Shown piece by piece: positions 55,836 to 64,000 of a stretch of 64,000 nt of DNA. The notes beneath the pieces are model-generated. The model did not search any database. It had not been told where the DNA came from and was given only the letters and a program-made list of their open reading frames with translations. A program made the position numbers and the translations under genes. The stretch's first letter is position 1; every line of letters begins with the position of its first letter. The DNA comes from Fistulifera solaris. Its lineage: Eukaryota > Bacillariophyta > Bacillariophyceae > Naviculales > Stauroneidaceae. The stretch spans positions 302,389 to 366,388 of the forward strand of contig AP026179.1 in assembly GCA_030295235.1 (NCBI GenBank), written 5' to 3'.

Positions 55836-56969
55836 TGTAAGAAGGTTGCTAGTTTTATAATAGCCTTCTTACCGAGTTAAAGTAAAATAGGCAGAATCGA
55901 AACAGTCTGCAATGAAGTCTTTTAAAGCGCTTGCTGTTTACGACTTGCGGCGCATAATGATAATCTTTTTCTCGTCGTCTCGCGTCCGTTCCGCTTTTAT
56001 TTTTCTGTCTCCCACACCTTCAGGATCCTCTCGGACGCGAGGATGACGATGACCTTTCAACATTCGGTCACACAGACGCCGCTTCGTGTGCTGTTGCGGT
56101 TGGTGCGTGACCAAAAAACAGTCGTGATAAAGTTCTGCTTACACTTCAGTCTATAGTCTATATAGTTCTCGGGAAGACAACCTCCGGGTCCCCTCTGTCG
56201 ATAGATTTCCTCTACGAGGCCAGGTGAAATGTACGGTACTTCTACAAGTACCGTACCTGGTACCGCAGGCAATCGCAGAGCAACGATGATTGAAATACAA
56301 GTACAAGATGACTACTTGTGCTCTCCTTCATTACACTCATATTCGAACATCAGTTGTGGGTATCAAGAATGGACCGTAACCGACGCTGTAATCATATTCG
56401 GCCTTCCAGATGTCGACGAGATTGCCAGCACGTTGTTCCCTGAAATCGACTCTCTTCTCCGCATGGTGTAAGCTCCATGAATAACTGGCCTATTTACAAA
56501 CTGGAGATCAATTGAAAAGATTTTTCTGCCCGCTCAAACGAATTGAGACACATTTTCATATAGTACGGTTGCTTGTTGACTGTAAGAATCTCTTCAGGCA
56601 GTGTTCGCAAAGAGCTCATTTTCCGTTTCGAACCTCGGGCGTCGTTACAATAAATCGTCCCACATGAGAAACACAAAACATAAACAAATTAGCTTCCCCC
56701 CAAAATCGTTATGTTCAACTACAGACTTGGCGAGCCAGCGTCGATGTACACAAAATAGCAGTTGCCATTAAGAAGGACCTCACATGTACTTTGTAACCAC
56801 GCGAGGCAGCCGGCTTCTCTTCAAAGTCCAACAAAGTCAACATGGTCGCAACGTGCAGAACGCCGATGACAAACAAAGAAGCTCTTTTCAAGCCTGTCCA
56901 CAAAATGTGATGGCTGTACAATCGACTACTTTGTAATATTCAAAGCAACATCAACGTTTCTCGGAAACA
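55836..56969. other. Intergenic region
   Basis: The promoter side of the ARF-GEF gene, with GTACC-rich short repeats at 56,230-56,265. An 80-residue frame (56229-56471) with no known domain is possible but unsupported. Confidence 0.4.
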
Positions 56970-58251
56970 TGGATCGACAAATTGAAACAAGCGGAAACAG
57001 TTCATGGGGACCGAATTTAGCAAACAATCAAGGTACGCGGAAAGCATGTCACAGCTGCACGGATCCTATCTTTGGAAACTTTCTCTAACAAGCCTGTTTG
57101 AATCGCTGCAACAAGGAGACTTTTCTTACAACCCTCATCAGAATTATTTACACAGCACCCACCTTGCGAGTCGAGAGGATCGTATTTCAGACAAAGACCA
57201 GCGCTATGGTAAGAGTATCCCTCGAGAAGCTGATTGCTCTTCAACGACGAACTTTAACACTAACAATCTTGTCAAAATTGACTTGAAGGCCGTGCCGAAA
57301 ATGGCGACAACGTGTTCCCTTTAGTTAACCGACAGGGAAAGGTACTCATCGACCAACACGCACGTTGTAACACAACCCATTTTCGTCGAATTCCATATCC
57401 GCCATCTGTTGGTTGTTCTGAAAGCAAAGCCGAAGAGAGTTATTTGAAAGATTCGAGGGATGAGGTCCCCTTCGACAAGTATCGACGGATGCAGATTGAC
57501 GAACAAGCAATGTACATGGAGCCCGGCCAGGGCCCTTCGAGCAATACCATTACTTCAGCAATCATCATCTTCAGCACGAAGGGAGCCACGTTAGCTATAA
57601 TTATCACCACGGCATGAGTGTCCACCCGTACTGGCAGCAAGGCGACCAAGGATGCCTTGTTGCACCTCCGCAGTATCCACCCAACGCCCATCACGGTTTT
57701 GGAGACGATCACGAACATTGCCAAGACTATCGGCATTTGATGAAAACAGCAATGACAGGAACCTCTGTTCCTCACTCTGCTCCGCTTTTCATGACTTGCG
57801 ACCACGAAAGTCTTTCCGAATATCAATGCCTCATTCGTAAACAAATTGAACTATTCTGTGCCACGAGCTCAGACATAGAGTTGACTGTCCAAGGCCGAAA
57901 CCGTCACATTGAAGCGGGACAAGTCGGCGTCCGCTGTCGCCACTGCGCCCATTTGCCGGTAAAGAAAAGAGCCCGCGGAGCCGTCTACTATCCATCAAAA
58001 CTGAGCTGCATCTACCAAGCCGCTCAAAACATGGCAACAGTTCACCTAAGTAAGCACTGCACTCTTGTCCCTTCCTTCATTCGCGCGGAACTGCTGAAAA
58101 AGATCGCAAGTCTTCGGCTGGTAGCGGTAAGGAGTACTGGGCGGTAGGGGCGCGCACGCAAGGGGTTATTGAGCTCGATGGGAGGCTCTGGTTCGAACAT
58201 AACGTTTTGGCCTCTTACAATCAACACGGATTCGGCCACTTTGGGCCTTGA
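56970..58251 (+). CDS. CRHC zinc-like family protein, copy 1 (frameshifts)
   Basis: Exon 1 starts at ATG 56970 (MDRQIETSGN) and ends before GTACGC at about 57,033. Exon 2 starts after CATCAG near 57,130. The following boundary is unclear. The last exon has a His/Tyr/Gln-rich disordered part and then the family domain: LSEYQCLIRKQIELF, VQGRNRHIEAGQVGVRCRHC, RGAVYYPSKLSCIYQAAQNM, HLSKHC. The paired Cys and later Cys/His suggest metal binding. One-base gaps near 57,525 and in A5 at 58097-58101 break the frame; repairing the second restores a KEYWAVGAR end matching copy 2, with a stop at 58251. Function unknown. Confidence 0.65.
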
Positions 58252-58648
58252 GATGGTCGTTGTTTTGTAGGTTCAATCCAATAAGACAAAAGTAAAATGA
58301 ATCGACGGTCTCGGTAATTTGTCCTTAGTAATGTAGTTCGTCGATTAATGCAGATTGCACATCCAATTGGCAGTTTCGTGAAGATAAATTCAGTCGATGA
58401 TTCCGTGAGGTCTTCGAGACGCAAAACGGTTCGCAAGTTTCGAAACAAAAAGATCCAGGAGATCGTGTTTTAGATCTGTATCAACGTACTGGGTGACGCA
58501 CTCGAATTCGCTACTCTGATGCAAGGGCTTTGCGGATCTCACTGGATTTCGGAAGGTCATTCTTAAATCGGAAGCTTCACGCGAAAACCTATCCGCCATA
58601 CACATACTTGCTTAACAGGGGAACACATAAACACATAAATCCACCAAC
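58252..58648. other. Intergenic region
   Basis: Short spacer between tandem family members; no gene seen. Confidence 0.4.
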
Positions 58649-60108
58649 ATGAACCCATACCAAAAACGAGAAGATTGTTCCCTTGCCAAGGAGGCAAAAC
58701 AGCAACTGGTTCACCAGTCGCCGCTCAAGTATCCAGGAAATGCACCAGCTGGTGATCTTTACCAGCCGTGCAACACCGAGAAGGAAAGCATCCATTTGGT
58801 TGAAGACAAAGGTATGTACAAAAGCGGAAAGAGAGCGGGGTACACCTCTCTACCGGAATATCTAACGAAGTAGCGCTGATTTCATTACTCCTGTAGCAGC
58901 AATTCACGCACAAGATTCTTGGCATACCGAGGAAAGCAGGACTAAGATTATCAGTGGTTTTACCGCATTCGATAAGGCAGAAAGGAATCATGACGAAGGA
59001 TGTGCAGGTAAGCTCAAAGCTTTTCGAGCGGTCAACGAGTACAGCCAGTTCATGCAAAGTCTCTCACAAAATTGCTTGCTTTCGTGTTGAAGGAAAGCGC
59101 CACAAATCGTGGCATCATGGGTCTAGCAACCCACCAGTCGAGGCATTTCCGGCTTTCTATGTAGGATCTTCCGTGCCGTATCCCGTTGATTTTCTCTACG
59201 CAGCGGACGAACACATGCCCGCGTTTTCCGCAGAGACAGAAGCTCCCGCCCACGCCGACATGGTTCACGGTAGTTATTCGTCGTTTCGCCTAGCCAATCG
59301 CCGATGGGGCGACCAGTGTCACCACTATCATGGTCATCTAGCCACAAGTAGCTTTCCCGAGCTCCAGGTCCACTCATTTGCAGAAGACGGTCCGCTTTCT
59401 ACTGGCTTTGAAGGAATCCATGACTACACGCAATGGATTTATCCCCCGCACACGCAACAATTTGCGTCAGTTACTCCCAATCCGTTCGCCAGCGAGTCAG
59501 ATTCGATGCAATACGGAGTTGACAACCGATTCTTGTTACCGGCGTCGAATCATACGAGTACGCAGTACTTTCATTTTCAACAAGAGACCGAGGAAGCGGT
59601 TGCCGAAGTCGAAAGTCCCCCGAGAGACTTTACCGAGTCCAGAACAACGTCTCTGTACCTTGCCTGCGACGCCGATAGTCTTTCCGAGTATCAGTGCCTC
59701 ATTCGCAAACAAATTGAATTGTTTTCCGCGACGTACTCGGATATCGAGATGACCGTTCAAGGCCGCAACCGCAAGATTCACGCGGGACAAGTCGGAGTGC
59801 GCTGTCGTCACTGCGCTGATATTCCCATCAAGAAGAGAGCTCGCGGTGCTGTCTACTACCCATCGAAACTGAGCTGTATCTACCAAGCCGCTCAGAACAT
59901 GTCGTCGGTTCATCTAGTGAAGCATTGTACGCGCGTCCCGGCTTCCATTCGGGCCGAATTGATGAAGAAAGACCGTAAATCATCGGCAGGAAGCGGCAAG
60001 GAATATTGGGCCGTCGGAGCACGCTCGATGGGCATTATTGAAATTGACGGAAGACTCTGGTATGAAAGCGATGCGCCTGCGTCTTGGAACGATGCAGTTT
60101 CGATCTGA
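58649..60108 (+). CDS. CRHC zinc-like family protein, copy 2 (intact)
   Basis: Three exons, 58649-58811, 58900-59007 and 59093-60108, with introns of 88 and 85 nt (GTATGT...GTAGCAG and GTAAGC...GTTGAAG). They join in frame to give 428 residues. Residues 1-250 are low-complexity, rich in His, Tyr, Gln and Ser. The conserved domain lies at about 275-400: LSEYQCLIRKQIELFSATYS, GQVGVRCRHCADIPIKKRARG, YYPSKLSCIYQAAQNM, HLVKHCTRVP and KEYWAVGARSMG. The pattern C-x2-C ... C ... H-x3-HC fits a metal site. No nuclear or secretory signal is obvious. I recall such proteins as expanded in diatoms without known function; that recall is unverified. Confidence 0.7.
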
Positions 60109-60800
60109 GTACTTTTCAAATCAAGAATGACGTTGTGACGACTTCAATCGTCTTTGATTCGAACTTTCTAGTTATCTTTATTTACTCATCATTTTATAAC
60201 AATACGTTGTAATACAAACAATAATGAAATGTTTTTCTCTTGTCGCGTCGTTGCTTGTTTCTTGTTTTGCTCGTTTATTCCTCGCTTGCGTTGTTTTACC
60301 AGTACAAGTTTTACTTTCTATAACCCTAACCCTAACCCGGTCAAAACGAATGACTAACTAGTACTCCGGAGTAAACCGTAACGAATAACGACGGCGAGCA
60401 ACGAAGGACGGACGCCGGAATACGGAAAGCGAAAGTTCAAAAATGCACATGCCACAGAACCACAAGGACAATGACAGAATTTCCGTGCCCGCGTTCTACG
60501 CGAGCAATGGTACTGAGAGCTGCGAGGTCGCTTAGTCATCTGCGAAGTCTTGGGAAGATTTTCGCACTTTTTAATCCACAAAAACTGTTCACCGTACGGT
60601 GTAAAGTCCTATGTAATTCTTCAAACAGCAATTATGAATATACCTTTCCGAATGTCAGTTCCGAGTCACGTGTCACGTTCTCACATTTTTCGGCGTTTCG
60701 GCTTGTGCTTTTCGTCGCCCTTCGCATTTATTTTTGCAGCCCGCAAGCGCCGCCCCAGCGGCAGGCATGTGATGAACAAACATCTCCTTGAAGAGGAAGA
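60109..60800. other. Intergenic region
   Basis: Spacer between family copies 2 and 3; holds three interstitial telomere units. Overlapping frames at 60,354-60,791 are not called. Confidence 0.4.
60321..60338. repeat. Interstitial telomere-type repeat (TAACCC)3
   Basis: Three perfect TAACCC units, in the orientation opposite to the terminal telomere, 3.5 kb from the chromosome end. Either a relic of a former end or a telo-box-like promoter motif. Confidence 0.8.
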
Positions 60801-62244
60801 ATGGAAGGTGATTATTATGACAATGAAAAGAGTTTATCAAGAAGCTTCGACGACTCGGAGCAAAATGGAAAGCATTTGGATTCTCGAAAAAGGCAACGAT
60901 TGGAAGCGCCGACCTTTTCGGACCTCAAAGGATCGCCATTGAGTGTGAACATGCCAGCACACTCGGCATCAGCTAAAGGTACGCAATCTCGTGTTCTTGG
61001 ATTAGAAAAAGACATCATCACTGTAAGAAGACATCCGGCAACTGAAGCTTTCTTACTTTGCTGTTTGTTGTTTACAAAACTTTGGCTTCACAGATCGATC
61101 GGCGTTTCACAGCAATTGTTATTCCGACGACGTAGACGGCACCAGTCCGAGTCCATCCATTCACCAGCATCCATGCTACAACTATGACTACTCAGAAAGG
61201 CGCACAAGCGGTCGCTCTTATCCAGGTGAGGCGAAATTATTGATCGTCGATTACTCCATTCTATAAGATATCTCACCATCTGTGCATTGTTTTCTGTATC
61301 TTGCAAATTCAGTTCCTCCTTACAAGCAACAACCGTTTCCGCATTATGGCGAGCATCGTGCTCCCTATTCTCAACCACTCATCAGTTCCACGGATGAAAT
61401 TGCTGGTATTGAGAGGCAGCCCTTTACCCTGACAATCCGCATCATTCAACGGGTCACTGCGCACCTGTCCAGTGGGATCCTTACAGCTATCATCACTATC
61501 AACATTTTCAACACAAGCAACAATCTTGGAGCAATCCCATTTCGAGATATCCTTCAAAGGGCGATTCCCATAAGAACGATGCAGGTCTGCATTCATCATT
61601 TCAATACCCCACCAAAGACGAGCGACATCAGGATTTTCTGCAGCCCACAACTCCTCCTTATCCATACTACTTCAACAGTTACCCTGTATACTATCCACAT
61701 CCACAAATTGCTTCCAGTTACGGGAAAGGATCGCCGCTGAACTCCTTTTATCCGGGCCCGGATGGAATGCCGACGCACTCGGAAGACATTCCCCCTCAAC
61801 GGACCATGTCACTTTACATGACATGCGACGAAGATCGTCTTTCCGAGTATCAGTGTCTGGCGAAAACAGATTGAAGTATTTTCAGCCACTTATTCCGATT
61901 TGAAGATGACAGTGCAAGGGCCTTAATCGTCAAGTCCTTCCGGGGCAAGTGGGAATCCGTTGTTGTTTTTGTTCGCATATTCCTGTCAAAAAAGCAAGCG
62001 GGCGTCAGTCTACTACCCATCCAAACTCAATTGCATTTATCAAGCAGCACAAAACATGGCGTCCGTTCATTTGGCAAAGTATTGCTCATTCGTTCCGGAA
62101 GATATTCGGGCGAGTTGCTGCGACACATGAAAGACCGAAAGTCTTCCGGCTGGAGGCGGGAAGGAGTATTGGGCAGTGAGTGCTCGGTCCTTAGGGATAG
62201 AAGAATCGCGATGGGCGACTCCGTTTAGCAACTGCAATTACTGA
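60801..62244 (+). pseudogene. CRHC zinc-like family, copy 3 (multiple breaks)
   Basis: Exon 1 starts at ATG 60801 (MEGDYYDNEKS) and ends before GTACGC near 60,979. Exon 2 (after TTCACAG near 61,094) reads DRSAFHSNCYSDD...RTSGRSYP to GTGAGG near 61,226. Exon 3 starts after AAATTCAG near 61,312. A long open stretch (about 61,470-61,873) leads to MTCDEDRLSEYQCL. The conserved domain itself is broken by about five one-base changes between 61,860 and 62,160. Pieces such as VLPGQVGIRCCFCSHIPVKK and SKLNCIYQAAQNMASVHLAK remain in three frames. RCCFC replaces RCRHC. This density of breaks suggests decay, though the neighbouring genes also carry isolated indels. Confidence 0.6.
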
Positions 62245-62404
62245 CGATTCGTCACGGGCGACCCAGCGATGATACAGCAAATATTCAACTATATGAGATT
62301 GAATCCCTAGGCGGAAGCGATCCCCTACACAGGTAACGATTGAGAGCTAGTTGACTCAACATATAGTATTTGTGAAATCAATTACCAAATTAATCATCAT
62401 AAAT

Positions 62405-63830
62405 TCAAATCATCGTATGCGTGAAAGTCGTTCCTCTCTTACAAAGTAGTGGATTAGCAAAACGGTTTACATTATCTTTGCCGTCGTCCAAATGAAATGT
62501 ACCCAGATCGATCTTTGGTACCACAAAAACTGCGAAGACTACCGTAAATCCTTGTAAAGCAGCCTTTGATTTTTGACAGATATTCGATAAAAAAAGTAAG
62601 TCAATGCAATCAAAGTAGTATTCCGAGCTTTCTATTTCACTCACCTTGCCATACTGAAACACCTCTTGTCGTGCAGACTGAGCCAGTGGACCGATTTCTC
62701 CTCCGCATAAAATCCCAGACAAGGAATATTTGGAAAAGCCTTTCGAAATCGCTTTGCATCTGCCATCTCCTCGCGTATTAAGTGGCTTGCTTCCGGTCCA
62801 CGTCCATTGCAACTAATCATGAGAGCCCCTAACAGCTTTTCATCTTTCAATGCATCTTGCAGTTGCTGCATTCGCAAATCCATATCATGTAAGCAAGCGT
62901 CTCCATCAATTTCAAATAAATCCATGTTCTTTCCTTGCAAGGACTCGCTTCCCAAAGATTCATCAAACAGTAAAAGAAGTCGACCATGCTCGAAAGTTGA
63001 TGCACATTGCATAATGTAAAGCCATCTCCATCCGAATCGCGAAGCCCCACCAGCGAAGCTCGACCAAACTGCCGCATCATTTCCATGTAAGTGTATACTT
63101 TTCCAGTAGATCGATCTTCAATACTCAATATCTGGTGATAAGGTGGTGCGGAGGAATCGGGAAATATGTATCCATCGTCGCCGAATGGTAAATACTGCGC
63201 TTCCTTGACCCAAAACGGCGTCTCGAAGCGTGGCGGGCCATTTAATGTCATACTGCGCATACCTCGTGACACCACTGATCGTACCGGCACATCTCCTCCC
63301 ATCATAATACCAAATATCCCTTCTTCTACTGTCTCAACAATGTACTGATGTCCTTGTACCATGTGCACTAAGTTTGCAACCAGGTTCTGTTTTCCTCGAC
63401 ACCAATGGTCACAGGGCAACCCAAGTTTTCATGATATCGTTCACTTCCGATTCGGACAAGTTGGCAAGGTCACCGGGCAGACTGCTGCTGGGAAGCGAGA
63501 CAAAGCCACTGGTACAGACTCCGCCTACAATTGTTGATTGTGGGTATTTGTTTTGAATGAGAAGAATAGTCGATTCAAGTTTGGCGTAGCACAAATTTTC
63601 TCCACACGCAAATATCATACACACTTTGCAGTCGAAGGAATTTGTGTCGTTGTCGTGTAAAATCTGATGGATGTTGCCTTGTTCACCACTCGTCAAAAGA
63701 AAAGGAAGTATTGTGACGTTGGGGAAGCTTCCCAACATGAGAGAATCATGGCTGCTGCACTCAACTTCAAAGGATACACAGCACTGAATACTTGCTGCCG
63801 TTACACCCAGTTGAATTGTATTGGTTGGCA
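62405..63830 (-). CDS. FIST-domain protein (FBXO22-like), 5' end cut by the telomere
   Basis: The open frame runs from inside the telomere repeat (the minus strand reads on from CCCTAA units into GVTAASIQCCVSFEV) to a stop at 62405, so the N-terminus is missing or the first ATG (63738) is used by default. Landmarks: VGGVCTSGFVSLP, FGRASLVGLRDSDGDGFTL, GALMISCNGRGP, CGGEIGPLAQ and LQGFTVVFAVFVV, typical of FIST sensory/F-box-associated domains. One intron, 62564-62644 (GTGAGT...TCAAAG). One-base shifts near 63,410, 62,975 and 62,703 are needed. In animals FBXO22 uses this domain in ubiquitin ligase substrate recognition; no F-box is left here. Confidence 0.7.
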
Positions 63831-64000
63831 GGGTTAGGGTTAGGGTTAGGGTTAGGGTTAGGGTTAGGGTTAGGGTTAGGGTTAGGGTTAGGGTTAGGGT
63901 TAGGGTTAGGGTTAGGGTTAGGGTTAGGGTTAGGGTTAGGGTTAGGGTTAGGGTTAGGGTTAGGGTTAGGGTTAGGGTTAGGGTTAGGGTTAGGGTTAGG
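63831..64000. repeat. Terminal telomere (GGGTTA)28
   Basis: A perfect GGGTTA tandem array of 170 bases to the window end, G-rich strand 5' to 3' outwards. This marks a real chromosome end and follows single-copy gene sequence with no subtelomeric satellite between. Confidence 0.97.

Overview
The window is the right-hand end of a eukaryotic nuclear chromosome, very probably from a diatom. Its last 170 bases are an uninterrupted GGGTTA telomere tract with the G-rich strand running to the end. Genes have short GT-AG introns (about 55-107 nt), there are no operons or Shine-Dalgarno signals, and protein types are eukaryotic: a KDM5-like histone demethylase, an ASPM-like spindle protein, a Sec7 ARF-GEF and a UBE2O-like E2. 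Lys/Gly- and Pro/Thr-rich tails, a plastid presequence-like motif and small lineage-specific families point to an ochrophyte alga. A Phaeodactylum-like pennate diatom is my guess; no rRNA or organelle marker settles it.

Layout. 0.5-9 kb: an LRR protein, a secreted inactive trypsin-like protein with a Lys-Gly tail, a secreted COX/alpha-dioxygenase-like haem peroxidase and a small orphan. 9.2-12 kb: a PH-like, RelA/SpoT-like and TPR fusion. 12.8-13.2 kb: a short hAT-like non-autonomous element. 14.5-22 kb: two orphans, a KDM5-like demethylase ending in 43 lysines, an array of short palindromic repeats, and an RluA-type pseudouridine synthase. 22.4-43.6 kb: three tandem, unequally decayed copies of one unit made of a single-pass membrane protein, a secreted orphan and an ASPM-like IQ protein. 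Only the rightmost ASPM copy is full length. 44-56 kb: a second LRR protein, a plastid-type small protein, an E2 with three SUMO-binding-like motifs, and a very large Sec7 ARF-GEF. 57-62.3 kb: three tandem genes of a CRHC-type zinc-like family. 62.4-63.8 kb: a FIST-domain gene whose 5' end runs into the telomere.

Many conserved genes from about 9 kb rightwards, most densely beyond 36 kb, need one-base insertions or deletions, usually at short homopolymers, to be read through, yet carry almost no nonsense substitutions. I read most of these as consensus errors, except where sister copies show real decay. The genes form no single pathway. The coherent themes are secreted or cell-surface proteins (protease homologue, peroxidase, membrane family, secreted family, GPI-like protein) and subtelomeric gene amplification.
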